A DNA stretch of 64,000 nt from JAADHX01 sp964569385 (GTDB lineage Bacteria > Actinomycetota > Acidimicrobiia > Acidimicrobiales > Poriferisodalaceae), in NCBI GenBank assembly GCA_964569385.1, contig CAZMUM010000015.1, positions 39,861-103,860 on the forward strand. The letters are read 5' to 3'. Below the pieces are notes generated by a model. The model was not told the origin of the DNA. It ran no database searches and saw only the letters and a list, made by a program, of their open reading frames with translations. A program made the translations under genes and the position numbers. Within the stretch, counting starts at the first letter, position 1. Each line of letters begins with the position of its first letter. Below, one piece after another: positions 9,095 to 18,349 of this stretch.

Positions 9095-11161
9095 GTGAAC
9101 ACCAGCCACCAGCATCATCACCACAACGATCACGACAACGAACCCAGGGCCGAGCACGATGAGCATGCTGGGCACGGAGGTCATGACAAACACGCCGGCC
9201 ATGACCCAGAGACGTTTCGGAAGCTGTTCTGGTGGAACCTTCTCCTGGCCATACCAGTGTTGGTCTTCTCGGACCAGATACAAGAATGGTTCAACTACTC
9301 GATCGACGGATCGCTGGCCGCATGGGTCGCTCCGGTCATAGGAACCGTCGTTTACCTATGGGGCGGCAGGCCATTCCTCGCGGGTGGTTTGGCTGAGATC
9401 CGCGACCGTCGGCCCGCGATGATGTTGTTGATCAGCCTGGCCATCACGGTGGCGTACATCTCGTCGCTGGCTTCGTCGCTCGGGTGGGGAGATCTCGATT
9501 TCTGGTGGGAACTCGCAGCTCTAATCGTCGTCATGTTGTTGGGTCACTGGCAAGAGATGAAGGCCATTGGTCAAGCCAGAGGTGCCCTGGCAGCACTCGC
9601 CGACCTGTTGCCAGACATGGCCGAGCGAGTAATCAACGGAGATACTGAACCAGTCCCGATCGGCGAACTTGCCGTCGGCGATGTTGTGCTGGTTCGGCCC
9701 GGCGGCCGGATCCCTGCCGATGGTGTAATCGTGGAGGGTAAGGCGGCCTTCGATGAAGCCATGATCACCGGCGAATCGCGTCCCGTGGCCAGAAGCAACG
9801 GCGATAGCGTGATAGCGGGCACCGTGTCTATCGACTCATCGGTGCGAGTGCGTATCGAGGCCGTCGGCCAAGACACCGCTCTGGCTGGTATTCAACGCCT
9901 GGTCGCCGACGCCCAATCCTCCCAATCGAACACCCAGGCCCTAGCTGATCGGGCCGCGGCCGCGCTGTTCTATCTGGCCACGACTGCCGCCATCGTTACC
10001 TTGGTGGCCTGGATCTTGGCTGGCGATGGCGCCGAGGGGATGATTCGCACGGTCACGGTGTTGGTCATCGCCTGCCCTCACGCTTTAGGTCTGGCCATAC
10101 CGCTGGTTATCTCCATTTCGACCGCGACCTCGGCCCGAGCCGGAATCCTGGTTAAGGACCGACTGGCCCTCGAACGCATGCGATCCGTCGACACCGTGCT
10201 GTTTGACAAAACGGGCACCCTCACGATGGGCAACCACGCTGTCATCGACCACGCCGCTGTCCGAGGCTGGGACCGCGACCGGGTCCTGGCATTGGCGGCA
10301 GCTGTCGAAGTCGATAGCGAGCACCCCATTGCCCGAGCCATTGTCGCAGCCGGCCGAGACCGCGGCGATGTACCTGCTGCTACCGAACTAGCTGCGTTGA
10401 CCGGGCGCGGTGTGCAAGGGACCGTCGAAGGTCACGTGATAGCCGTCGGTGGCCCGGCGCTGCTCGCGAGCCTCAACTCTGCTGAGCCAGAAGAGCTCCA
10501 CACCACGACCGAACAATGGCGTGAGCAAAGCGGGTCTGTGCTCTATGTGTTCGAAGACGGCGAGGTAATCGGCGCCCTCACTTTGGCCGATGAAGTCCGT
10601 CCCGAGTCCAAGATCGCCATCGACGCCCTCCACGAACGCGGCATGCAGGTGGTGTTGATCACCGGCGACGCCAAACAGGTAGCCGACAGTGTCGCCAAAC
10701 AACTGGGCATCGACGAGGTCTTCGCAGAAGTACTTCCCGAGGACAAAGACTCAAAGGTCGCCGAGCTTCAGGCCCGCGGCCTTACCGTGGCCATGGTTGG
10801 CGATGGTGTCAACGATGCTCCGGCGCTCGCCAGAGCCGACGTAGGCATCGCCATCGGAGCCGGGACCGATGTCGCCATTGAGTCTGCTGGTGTCGTGTTG
10901 GTGTCGAACGACCCCCGAAGCGTGACCGGAGTGATCGATCTCTCTCGGGCCAGTTACGCCAAGATGATCCAGAACCTGGTGTGGGCCACCGGCTACAACC
11001 TTGTGGCCATTCCAATAGCTGCCGGGGCGCTCGCGTTTGCCGGGATCACTCTTCCCCCTGCCGCCGCTGCGCTGGCGATGAGCGCCTCCACCATGATCGT
11101 GGCCGCTAACGCACAGCTCCTACGACGTCTCGACCTCCGCCCAGAGCCACTGCCCACGTAG
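9095..11161 (+). CDS. copB: Copper-translocating P1B-type ATPase, CopB-like
   Basis: The start GTG at 9095 has GAGG a few bases upstream and lies downstream of the predicted transcription start. The 688-residue product begins with a His-rich tail (HQHHHHNDHD and further His pairs) in place of CxxC heavy-metal domains. The membrane metal motif is C-P-H (Cys327), which marks the CopB (P1B-3) branch rather than CopA. The phosphorylation site DKTGTLT is at Asp371, followed by MVGDGVNDAPALARAD and eight or so membrane segments. It should export copper or silver from the cytoplasm. Expression is likely induced by the metal through the MerR-type promoter just upstream. Confidence 0.93.
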   Translation: MNTSHQHHHHNDHDNEPRAEHDEHAGHGGHDKHAGHDPETFRKLFWWNLLLAIPVLVFSDQIQEWFNYSIDGSLAAWVAPVIGTVVYLWGGRPFLAGGLAEIRDRRPAMMLLISLAITVAYISSLASSLGWGDLDFWWELAALIVVMLLGHWQEMKAIGQARGALAALADLLPDMAERVINGDTEPVPIGELAVGDVVLVRPGGRIPADGVIVEGKAAFDEAMITGESRPVARSNGDSVIAGTVSIDSSVRVRIEAVGQDTALAGIQRLVADAQSSQSNTQALADRAAAALFYLATTAAIVTLVAWILAGDGAEGMIRTVTVLVIACPHALGLAIPLVISISTATSARAGILVKDRLALERMRSVDTVLFDKTGTLTMGNHAVIDHAAVRGWDRDRVLALAAAVEVDSEHPIARAIVAAGRDRGDVPAATELAALTGRGVQGTVEGHVIAVGGPALLASLNSAEPEELHTTTEQWREQSGSVLYVFEDGEVIGALTLADEVRPESKIAIDALHERGMQVVLITGDAKQVADSVAKQLGIDEVFAEVLPEDKDSKVAELQARGLTVAMVGDGVNDAPALARADVGIAIGAGTDVAIESAGVVLVSNDPRSVTGVIDLSRASYAKMIQNLVWATGYNLVAIPIAAGALAFAGITLPPAAAALAMSASTMIVAANAQLLRRLDLRPEPLPT

Positions 11162-11208
11162 ATCGGATCGATGTTGATGTAGTCGCATGCTGCGGGTAAC
11201 GTAGTCAC

Positions 11209-11463
11209 ATGGAGATTGGCATCCGCACGCTCAAGACGCATCTATCGAAGTATGTCCACCAAGCAGCCGACGGCGAACAGATCACCATCACCGATCGAGG
11301 GCGTCCAGTTGCTCGGCTAACGGCGATTCCGACGGCAAGCGCGCTCGAACGCGGTATCGATGAGGGTTGGATTGAGCCAGCAAGACGGACCCGTCTTGCA
11401 CCGATCGCACGAGTTGTGGCCCGCACGACAACACACGAGGTACTCGACGAGGACCGCGGGTGA
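11209..11463 (+). CDS. Phd/YefM-type antitoxin
   Basis: This 84-residue protein starts MEIGIRTLKTHLSKYVHQA and continues GEQITITDRGRPVARLTAI, the usual text of Phd/YefM antitoxins. This part forms the dimeric DNA-binding domain, and the remaining 40 residues would bind the toxin. Its stop overlaps the toxin GTG (11460-11463). It should repress its own operon and neutralise the PIN-domain toxin. Confidence 0.88.
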   Translation: MEIGIRTLKTHLSKYVHQAADGEQITITDRGRPVARLTAIPTASALERGIDEGWIEPARRTRLAPIARVVARTTTHEVLDEDRG

Positions 11464-11861
11464 CGCTTTACGTCGACACCAGCGCGCTGCTGAAGCGATA
11501 CATCGACGAACGCGACTCCGCCGCAGCCGCTCAGCTCATGATGTCGGATCCAGTGTTGGTTACGTCTCACCTCACAGAAGTCGAAACCCGCCGCAATCTT
11601 GCACGGCTACTGAGCGGCGACGTTCTTGTAGAAAGGCGGCGACAACTGCAAGCAGACCTCGACGCCTTTGCCATGGTCGCTTTGGACGCGACTACATGCA
11701 ACGAAGCGGCCCGCATCGCGGAACAAACTCTGTGCAGATCTCTCGATGCTCTGCACATAGCGGCAGCCCACCGGGCCGGTACCGAGACAGTTCTGCTCAC
11801 ATTCGATATTCACCAAGCCCAGGCCGCTCGTTCGTTGGGTATGGCCGTGATTGGAGTCTGA
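11460..11861 (+). CDS. vapC: VapC-type PIN-domain ribonuclease toxin
   Basis: This 133-residue PIN-domain protein starts at a GTG overlapping the antitoxin. The acidic residues expected for Mg2+ binding are present: Asp in LYVDTSALLKRY, Glu in HLTEVETRRNL, and Asp in SLDALHIAAA plus LTFDIHQAQAA. PIN toxins cleave tRNA or rRNA. Length and coupling to a Phd-like antitoxin match VapBC modules of actinobacteria. Confidence 0.9.
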   Translation: MTLYVDTSALLKRYIDERDSAAAAQLMMSDPVLVTSHLTEVETRRNLARLLSGDVLVERRRQLQADLDAFAMVALDATTCNEAARIAEQTLCRSLDALHIAAAHRAGTETVLLTFDIHQAQAARSLGMAVIGV

Positions 11862-11869
11862 GAAGACCT

Positions 11870-11990
11870 GCAAGCGCGTTATCAGCACCGATTGCGCGCG
11901 GCATTGAGCACCAATCGACTGGAATGCTCGCCGGTACTCGGTTGGAGTAGTCCCGAGCAATCGTCGAAACGAGTACCACGACCTTCTGAC
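11870..11990 (-). pseudogene. AraC-family regulator C-terminal remnant
   Basis: The minus strand reads SFRRLLGTTPTEYRRAFQSIG, the end of an AraC/XylS helix-turn-helix domain. No upstream helices or N-terminal domain are present in any frame, and the frame runs on into the antisense of vapC. It is a short decayed fragment recognised from one motif. Confidence 0.45.
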
Positions 11991-12088
11991 GCATTCTGCA
12001 TGATAATGGTCGTTCGCGACACTGGCCTCACCACCACACAACGACAAGACTCAGATTGCAACCAGATGCCCTGTCGGGAGACACAGAT

Positions 12089-12634
12089 ATGTCAGACGAG
12101 ATCGATGATTCAGCACACACCGCCGCCAACGAATTGTTCGAGCAGCACGAGTCGATCTTCGGACGAGATCTGACCCCCTATCGACACCACGTGCACCGCG
12201 TTCTCGGTTTGGTGAGCCTCCAGGTTGAGGTTGAACCACAACTTGTCCGTCCCCTTGGCGTAGCCGCTTTCTTCCACGACGCTTCGATCTGGTTCGACCA
12301 GACCTGGGACTATCTCCCCGCTTCCGTTGAACGAGCCATCGAAGAGTTAGGCCCAGACGAACAAGAACATGCCGAGCTGGTGACAGCACTGATCGACGAA
12401 CACCATCGAGTTCGCAAGGCCCGACATCCTCACCCACTGGTTGAGGCCTTCAGGCGGGCCGACATGGCCGATGTCTACTCGCCACTCGTAGGTGCTCCAG
12501 GGGTCGGCCGCTCCGAGCACCGCAAACTCGTGGATGAATACCCGTACAAGGGGTTCCGCCGCATGCTGGCCAAAGCGTTCGGGCGTGGTCTACGCGAGAG
12601 CCCATTGCGGCCGATGCCGATGGTGAAGTTCTGA
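12089..12634 (+). CDS. HD-domain protein
   Basis: This 181-residue protein starts at MSDEIDDSAH; the first ATG in the frame (12056) adds only 11 unlikely residues. It has an HD-superfamily layout: an early conserved His (YRHHVHRVLG), AAFFHDASIWFD as the HD motif, and IDEHHRVRKA downstream. HD proteins are metal-dependent phosphohydrolases acting on nucleotides or related phosphoesters. The substrate is not known, and no neighbour gives a clue. A GTG-led 21-codon frame follows immediately and is probably not a gene. Confidence 0.7.
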   Translation: MSDEIDDSAHTAANELFEQHESIFGRDLTPYRHHVHRVLGLVSLQVEVEPQLVRPLGVAAFFHDASIWFDQTWDYLPASVERAIEELGPDEQEHAELVTALIDEHHRVRKARHPHPLVEAFRRADMADVYSPLVGAPGVGRSEHRKLVDEYPYKGFRRMLAKAFGRGLRESPLRPMPMVKF

Positions 12635-12783
12635 AGTGGGACTCTTCGCCGAATACGACCAGGACGACGCGTTCGGCCTTCCTGAGCACTCGATGTCGTA
12701 GCGACTAGTAGCACTAAAATATGCTAAATAGTTGCATCATTTCAGGAACCCGATCGAATGTCCGGCTAGCCGGGGCGATCGCG

Positions 12784-13239
12784 TTATGTGAAACGAGGCG
12801 AGGGTGTTCCGAAACGGAGATTGTCGAGGTCGGCGTCGGGGTTGGCCACGAGAACTTCACCTTCCATCTGGTCTGGATCTCGAAAGAAGATGCTGAGCTT
12901 TCGACCAAATTCGGTGACGACACGGTCTGCCGCGCCCGCTTCGATGAGACGGTCGCGTATCTCGGCGAACGCTTCAAGGTCGGCGGCGTGAAACCCGATG
13001 TGGTCGATTCGGCCGCGACCGAACATGGGCGTCTGCTGGTCGGCTTGGGTGTTGTCTTGTATCTCAAACACGTTCAGCTCGGAGCCCTCGACGAGGTTGA
13101 TGATGATCATGCGGGGGCCGCCCGGATATTCGGGACCATCGCTTTCGATGGCCGCATCGAACACGTCGACGTAGAACTGCTTGAGCTGGTCGCCGTCATT
13201 GGTGATAGTGGCGACGTGGTCGATGCCTTGTAGAAGCAT
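12784..13239 (-). CDS. VOC (glyoxalase/dioxygenase) superfamily protein
   Basis: The 151-residue product opens GIDHVATITNDGDQLKQFY and repeats the motif as GRIDHIGFHAADLEAF in the second half. This gives the two betaalphabetabetabeta modules of the VOC fold. Metal-ligand candidates are His in the first strand and Glu in MEGEVLVAN. It lies 8 bp downstream of the PhyH dioxygenase gene on the same strand and is probably co-transcribed with it. The specific reaction (isomerase, dioxygenase or resistance protein) is open. Confidence 0.8.
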   Translation of the reverse strand: MLLQGIDHVATITNDGDQLKQFYVDVFDAAIESDGPEYPGGPRMIIINLVEGSELNVFEIQDNTQADQQTPMFGRGRIDHIGFHAADLEAFAEIRDRLIEAGAADRVVTEFGRKLSIFFRDPDQMEGEVLVANPDADLDNLRFGTPSPRFT

Positions 13240-13247
13240 GAGGAGAC

Positions 13248-14045
13248 TCAGACCTTCTCACCAGACATGGCCGACCATTGAGCGGCCCCAAGTTCAGCGA
13301 TTCGAGAGTCGGGCCAACGTTCGAGGTAGCTGTAGCCCGGGTGTTCGCCGCGATCGTCAAAAGGATCGTTTGATCTCGCGTTGAAACAACAAATTAGAGT
13401 CCAGCGGGCGCGTTCGCTGGTGTTGGCCTGAGACGCATGCAACAAGTTGCAGTCGAAGAAGGCCGTGTCGCCAGGATCGAGCTCGAGGTTCACAAGTTCC
13501 AACCGGTCCTTGAGGTGGTCGACCCGTTCTGGGTCTGCCCCAAGTTGGCCTCCGGCGGGAACGTGGTCGAGGCGTCCACATAGGTGGGAGCCTTTCAGAA
13601 CCTGGAGGCACCCGTTGTCGATGCTGGCTTTGTCGACAGCAATCATCGCGCTCAACATGGTGGGGAACAGGCACGAATTCTTGTCGTACCAGTAGCCGTA
13701 GTCCTGATGCCACGGCCAAGCACCACCAACCCGCGGTTCTTTCAACATCAGCTTGTGATGAAAGTGATATGCCTCGTCGCCCAGGAGCAGTTCGACCGAA
13801 TCGACCATTCGTTCGCTACGCACAAAGGCCGAGTAAATATCTTCGGGTAGATCGTTTCTGAGCAGCAGCCTGCTGGACTTGCCCTCGGGATCTATAGCCG
13901 CGTAGGAGTTCTCTATGTCGAAGCCTCCTTTGGCAATTCTGTGCAGGTGGTCCATCTGCTCTTGGTCGAAGAAACCCCTGGCCACGACATAACCGTCGCG
14001 TTTGAAATCCGCCACCTGGGCAGCAGTTAGAGAATGATCAGACAT
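13248..14045 (-). CDS. Phytanoyl-CoA dioxygenase (PhyH) family oxygenase
   Basis: The start at 14045 (MSDHSLTAAQVADFKRDGYV) fits the family; the longer frame adds 74 residues antisense to the divergent oxygenase gene. The 265-residue product contains FKRDGYVVARGF, the iron ligands H-x-D in WPWHQDYGYW, and the distal His in NLLHASQANTS followed by RWTLI. PhyH enzymes hydroxylate substrates with Fe(II) and 2-oxoglutarate. It is divergent to a second 2-oxoglutarate oxygenase, and the two start regions lie about 130 bp apart. This suggests a joint catabolic or biosynthetic role, with substrate unknown. Confidence 0.88.
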   Translation of the reverse strand: MSDHSLTAAQVADFKRDGYVVARGFFDQEQMDHLHRIAKGGFDIENSYAAIDPEGKSSRLLLRNDLPEDIYSAFVRSERMVDSVELLLGDEAYHFHHKLMLKEPRVGGAWPWHQDYGYWYDKNSCLFPTMLSAMIAVDKASIDNGCLQVLKGSHLCGRLDHVPAGGQLGADPERVDHLKDRLELVNLELDPGDTAFFDCNLLHASQANTSERARWTLICCFNARSNDPFDDRGEHPGYSYLERWPDSRIAELGAAQWSAMSGEKV

Positions 14046-14175
14046 GAGACCTCGGTCGATCGCAGAGACAACGGGGTCGACTATAACCGGGCCGGGACTC
14101 CTAGCCGCAGCCACGGCATCGGTCACGTCGACGCCTTTGCCTCGCGACGCATCACGCCGTTGTATTCTGAAGGTT

Positions 14176-15138
14176 GTGAGCGAGCACGTTTGCGTCCCGG
14201 TCGTCGATCTAGCCGACCCGGCCGGTCCGAATTCTGTCCGTTCTGACCTTCTTGCTGCGTACAGCAACGTCGGGTTCGCCTACCTCGTCGGCCACGGGAT
14301 ATCCGAGGACCTCATCGGCCGCGTCTTCGAAGCGTCTCGTCGATTCCACAACATGCCCATGGCCCAGAAGCTCGCTATCGAGTTGAACCAAATCCATCGT
14401 GGCTACATCCCTATCGGCACGTCTACCGACCGCAATTCCGACCTCGCTCATGTCACGAAACCTAACCAGAGCGCATCGTTCATCATGATGCGCGAAGCCG
14501 GTTCACAAGACGCCGAGGTACAGCGTGGCGCGTATCTCGCCGGGCCGAATCAATGGCCAGAGCTCGATGGATTTCGTGAGGTCCTCGAGGAGTACAACAA
14601 TGCGATGGTCGATCTAGCCATTCGCGTAATAGACATGTTTGCCCGGGTGCTAGGAGACGAGGGCGGCGACGTTGCCAGAGCCTTCGAGTCACCAACGACG
14701 TGGTTGCGGCTGCTCCATTACCCACCCGCCACCGGAACCGACAAAGAGCTGTACGGATCGGCTCCACACGTCGACTTTGGCGCCATCACCATCCTCGCTC
14801 AAGACGACGTGGGTGGGCTCCAGGTTCAGACCGTCGAAGGCGAATGGATCGATGTACCCCACCGTGATGGCGCGTTCGTGATGAACACCGGCGAGATGCT
14901 GCGCCGCTGGAGCAACGGACGCCTTCTTGCCACACCTCATCGAGTGATCAACCGATCGGGTCGCGAAAGATACTCGTGCCCGTTCTTCTTCGATCCAAAC
15001 GTCGACACGGTGGTCAAGCCATTACCAAGTTGCACCGACGATTCCACACCAACCACGATTGAGCCAGTCGAGTACGGAACATGGCTGCGTAACGAACTAC
15101 AAGCCGGCTACGAGCACCACTCAACGTCGAACACGTAG
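14176..15138 (+). CDS. Isopenicillin-N-synthase-type 2-oxoglutarate/Fe(II) oxygenase
   Basis: A GTG at 14176 starts VSEHVCVPVVDLADP, the usual N-terminus of the family. It sits 8 bases after a -10-like TATTCT (14162-14167), so the mRNA is probably leaderless. The product is 320 residues. Motifs are GFAYLVGHGI near residue 34, the iron-binding H-x-D in APHVDFGAIT, the distal His in ATPHRVINRSG, and the R-x-S cosubstrate site in that region (RERYS). Such enzymes hydroxylate, desaturate or close rings. The substrate is not evident. Confidence 0.88.
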   Translation: MSEHVCVPVVDLADPAGPNSVRSDLLAAYSNVGFAYLVGHGISEDLIGRVFEASRRFHNMPMAQKLAIELNQIHRGYIPIGTSTDRNSDLAHVTKPNQSASFIMMREAGSQDAEVQRGAYLAGPNQWPELDGFREVLEEYNNAMVDLAIRVIDMFARVLGDEGGDVARAFESPTTWLRLLHYPPATGTDKELYGSAPHVDFGAITILAQDDVGGLQVQTVEGEWIDVPHRDGAFVMNTGEMLRRWSNGRLLATPHRVINRSGRERYSCPFFFDPNVDTVVKPLPSCTDDSTPTTIEPVEYGTWLRNELQAGYEHHSTSNT

Positions 15139-15148
15139 ACCGACAGCA

Positions 15149-15985
15149 TCAGCGGCACCGATTCACCAAGGTTCCGACGCCTTCGATGGCGGTAGTGATG
15201 ACATCGCCTGGCCGAAGAAACTTGCCTTGTGTCGCTCCAACCCCATCGGGAGTGCCCGTGAAGATGATGTCGCCAGCAGCGAGGGTTGTGATCGCAGATA
15301 GGTACTCGACAATGGCCCCAACGTCGAAGATCAGATCCGAGGTATTTCCGTCTTGTCGGCGCTCACCGTTGATATCGCAGGTGACCGGCAGGCCATCCGG
15401 GTTGTCGAGCAAGTCGGGCGACACCACAACCGGCCCAATGGGACCATAGGTATCGCGTGATTTCCCTAGGTCGAAGTGCGGAGGCTTCGCCGCAAACTGG
15501 AGCACCCGGTCCGAGATGTCTTGGCCAACTGTTACGCCAAGTATGTGATCCCACACCGCGTCGGCAGCGATATCGCGGCCGCCAGAGCCAATCACCACGA
15601 CGAGTTCCGCTTCGTAGTCGGCCGACTCGCTCCTCAGTTCGACGTCGTCGGTGGGCCCAACAATGCAGCTCGGGAACTTGGTGAAGACCAGCGGTACCTC
15701 GGGCAGATCCATGCCGGATTCTTCGACGTGGGAGCGGTAGTTGAGCCCTATGCCGTAGCAGTTTCGGGGCACAGGAACTGGCGCACCGAAACGAACGTCG
15801 GCTGTCGATCCTGTCGGAGCCTTGGCCGACAAGCCCGCGGCAAGTTCATGCAGCCGATCCTTGGCCGTCAAGGCAGCCATCGGATCGGGCGACATGGTGC
15901 CCCCAGAGATCGACTCGATGTCGTAGTAATCGAGCCCGTCCACGAGGGCAGCGCGGCCATCGATATTTGCCAGTTTGAATCCCAT
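15149..15985 (-). CDS. Fumarylacetoacetate hydrolase (FAH) family protein
   Basis: This 278-residue protein has the FAH catalytic core: NCYGIGLNYRSHVEESG, PLVFTKFPSCIVGP, the metal ligand region DYEAELVVVIG, LGVTVGQDISDR and GDIIFTGTPDGVG. These proteins cleave C-C bonds of acylpyruvates or decarboxylate/hydrolyse related keto acids with Mg2+ or Mn2+. It is convergent with the 2-oxoglutarate oxygenase (10-bp gap) and upstream of the PhzF-like gene region. That is consistent with a degradative cluster for an aromatic or keto acid. Confidence 0.9.
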   Translation of the reverse strand: MGFKLANIDGRAALVDGLDYYDIESISGGTMSPDPMAALTAKDRLHELAAGLSAKAPTGSTADVRFGAPVPVPRNCYGIGLNYRSHVEESGMDLPEVPLVFTKFPSCIVGPTDDVELRSESADYEAELVVVIGSGGRDIAADAVWDHILGVTVGQDISDRVLQFAAKPPHFDLGKSRDTYGPIGPVVVSPDLLDNPDGLPVTCDINGERRQDGNTSDLIFDVGAIVEYLSAITTLAAGDIIFTGTPDGVGATQGKFLRPGDVITTAIEGVGTLVNRCR

Positions 15986-16076
15986 TGGTTCCTCAGTGCT
16001 GGTTGATTACGTTCGCCGTCGGGCTGACTGGAAGGACCCAAGAACATGACGATGATAGCGCCAGCGTGTCTGGCGA

Positions 16077-16940
16077 TCAGAGCATCGGCGGCGACTCGAC
16101 GAGGTCGATGGCAATTGCAGTACCGGAGACCTCGATTCCGCCGTTACGCGGAACAGTAACCATGAGAAGACTTGGTCGTCCCATATCGTCGCCCTGATGA
16201 ATGACGAATTCGGCTGGAGTGCTGATCGCTCCGATTGACCGAAGGTGCCCGGCCAGCGCGGCGGCTGCGGCGCCCGTGGCTGGGTCTTCCACGACCCCAC
16301 CTACTGGGAACAAATTCCGGGAGTGGATGACGCCCGGGGACTCCCGCCAGAACAGATCGACAGTTGTGAGGTCGTTGGCGAGCATCAGACCCCGAAGCTC
16401 GTCGAACGAGTAGTCGACGACAGCAAGGCGCTCTCGCGAAACTACCGGCAGCAGCAGGTGTCTGGCGCCTGCCGCCGCAATCGCTGGTGCCATTTCTGGT
16501 TCGATATCTTCCCTTGACCAGGTCAACGTGTCGAGAACGCTGTCCACTAGCGTGGCCGATGCATCTTCGGTTGTGGGTTCGACCGAGGTCAGCGTCGCAA
16601 ACGCAAGGCCCTCCCGATCCTCTACTTCGATTGGGACCACGCCCGCAGCCGTATGGAGGATGTATCGGCCAGTGCCAACATCGGCCTTTAGCCGTGCTCC
16701 AAGCGCAATTGTGGCGTGTCCGCAGAAGGCGATTTCACGCTCGGGACTGAAATAGCGGACGCCGAACTCGTCGCCACCAACACTGGCCGCGAAGACCGTT
16801 TCGGAGTAGCCGACATCGACAGCCATGGCCTGCATCGCATCATCGGTCGGTATCGAGCCGCCGATCCAGACCCCGGCGGGGTTGCCTCCGTCCGGGTCAT
16901 CGGAGAAAGCGGTGAATCGTTGCAAGGAGCTAGTAGTCAT
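16077..16940 (-). CDS. PhzF-family isomerase
   Basis: The 287-residue protein begins LQRFTAFSDDPDGGNPAGVW, the signature of PhzF proteins. YSETVFAA and REIAFCGHATIALGA mark the end of the first hotdog-like half. The second half contains DPATGAAAAALAGHL and GRPSLLMV. The active-site Glu is in YSETVF. PhzF-type enzymes are diaminopimelate-epimerase-fold isomerases, and most homologues have no known substrate. A LysR gene is divergent 71 bp away and probably controls it. Confidence 0.9.
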   Translation of the reverse strand: MTTSSLQRFTAFSDDPDGGNPAGVWIGGSIPTDDAMQAMAVDVGYSETVFAASVGGDEFGVRYFSPEREIAFCGHATIALGARLKADVGTGRYILHTAAGVVPIEVEDREGLAFATLTSVEPTTEDASATLVDSVLDTLTWSREDIEPEMAPAIAAAGARHLLLPVVSRERLAVVDYSFDELRGLMLANDLTTVDLFWRESPGVIHSRNLFPVGGVVEDPATGAAAAALAGHLRSIGAISTPAEFVIHQGDDMGRPSLLMVTVPRNGGIEVSGTAIAIDLVESPPML

Positions 16941-16957
16941 CCTCTGAATGTAGGAAC

Positions 16958-16975
16958 TTGGCTAACATAAGCCAA
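16958..16975. promoter_or_regulatory. LysR-type operator between PhzF-like gene and lysR
   Basis: The inverted repeat TTGGCT-N6-AGCCAA lies in the 71-bp space between the divergent genes. It contains the T-N11-A core expected for LysR-type regulators. Confidence 0.6.
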
Positions 16976-17011
16976 CCAACTTCTAATGATCCATGAGCCT
17001 AAGCTTTACTA

Positions 17012-17926
17012 ATGGACTTCACTCTGGCAGGTATCCAGGCATTCGTAGAAGTGGCAGAACGAGAGTCGATTCGCGAGGCCGCAGAATCACTCGGCTATAC
17101 ACCTTCGGCGATCTCGCAACGACTATCAGGGCTCGAGAACCGGCTGGGTGTGGAGCTGTTCGAACGGCTCGGGAACAGCATCAAGGTCAACGCAACGGGC
17201 CAACAGCTCCACCAACAGGCTCTTAAGCTTCAAGCTGCTGTTGAAGCATTCAGCATCAATGCCGCAAACGTTCTCGGACAGCGGCGCGCCATCGCCCTCG
17301 GGGGATTCCCCAGCGGTTTGAGTATTGCTGTGGCGCCAGTCCTTGGCCAACTCCAGGAGCTCGGAGTCGACGTGAAACTGATCACCGTCGAAGACGCTCA
17401 AGGGCAACAGGACCTCAGACTCGGGTCGCTCGATCTGCTTCTGTTGCAGCAATACGTTGTCAGGGCGCCAAGACAGCCCGATTTCACCTATCACGAGGTA
17501 TTCACCGAACCACTCGCACTCGTATCGTCGGCAGAGATCCACAATCTCGACGAAGCCGCAACCGAACGCTGGATAATCTCAAACCCAAAGACCGTGTGCG
17601 GACACGGAGTGCGCGACATATGTCGCCGTGCCGGCTTCGCTCCCGACATCGTCGCAGATATCGAAGACTTTGGTCTTCAACTCGACATTGTCGCTTCGGG
17701 CCTTGGCGTAGCCATCCTTCCTCGCTCAGCCATCGCGGCACACCACTCACTCGGCCTTTGGGTCAAAGAACTCCCTGGAACGAGTAGAACGATCCTGGCT
17801 GCCACTCGAACTTCGTCAGAAGGCGACCAGACCATCGCCAAGTGCCTCACCACGATCAGCTCACACCGCCCGCCGAATCCATCAGCCCAGCAAAACCAGC
17901 CCCTCAACGATCAGGTTGGGCCTTAG
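17012..17926 (+). CDS. LysR-family transcriptional regulator
   Basis: This 304-residue protein starts MDFTLAGIQAFVEVAERESI. A winged helix-turn-helix follows (REAAESLGYTPSAISQRLSG, then LENRLGVELFER). An effector-binding domain occupies residues 90-290, with GLGVAILPRSAI near its end. The family normally binds divergent promoters and senses a pathway intermediate. The adjacent palindrome and the divergent PhzF-like gene make these the likely operator and target. Its 3' end overlaps that of the DUF6326 gene by 23 bp. Confidence 0.92.
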   Translation: MDFTLAGIQAFVEVAERESIREAAESLGYTPSAISQRLSGLENRLGVELFERLGNSIKVNATGQQLHQQALKLQAAVEAFSINAANVLGQRRAIALGGFPSGLSIAVAPVLGQLQELGVDVKLITVEDAQGQQDLRLGSLDLLLLQQYVVRAPRQPDFTYHEVFTEPLALVSSAEIHNLDEAATERWIISNPKTVCGHGVRDICRRAGFAPDIVADIEDFGLQLDIVASGLGVAILPRSAIAAHHSLGLWVKELPGTSRTILAATRTSSEGDQTIAKCLTTISSHRPPNPSAQQNQPLNDQVGP

Positions 17927-18332
17927 GCCATGTCCACGCGTAGTAGCCAATTAGTGCCAACAAGACGACCTCGATCACGCTGCCGAAGATGAAGTAGTTC
18001 CATTCGCCTATCGCACTGCCGAGAATCGTGACCCCGTAGAAGCCGCTCAGAACGATGCTCAAAATTCGATTGAGACCCGGGCGAAGCACCAGCGTTGCGA
18101 ACACCATCAGGCTCGGGATGGCGACGTAAAGGGTCACGATGAATAGGAATCCTTGATCTATATCGAACCCCGCGATCTTGCCGGCCTCGATATCGGCACG
18201 AAAATCTGGTCGATAGAGCGAGAACAGGTCGACGTAGGCAAAGACGAAAAGCGTCGAGGCCCACAGAGCCGACAGTTTCAGTCGAATGCCAACTGGGTGA
18301 TCCACATAGGAAGGGTCAGAAAGAGGGTTCAT
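17904..18332 (-). CDS. Four-helix integral membrane protein, DUF6326-like
   Basis: This 142-residue protein shows four hydrophobic segments (around residues 21-40, 62-85, 90-110 and 112-132). Its N-terminus, KLSALWASTLFVFAYVDLFSLY, resembles DUF6326 proteins. Function is unknown. It is divergent to a TetR gene with palindromic sites between the two, so it is probably repressed by that regulator. Confidence 0.65.
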   Translation of the reverse strand: MNPLSDPSYVDHPVGIRLKLSALWASTLFVFAYVDLFSLYRPDFRADIEAGKIAGFDIDQGFLFIVTLYVAIPSLMVFATLVLRPGLNRILSIVLSGFYGVTILGSAIGEWNYFIFGSVIEVVLLALIGYYAWTWPKAQPDR

Positions 18333-18349
18333 CTAGGTGCTTTCATTAG

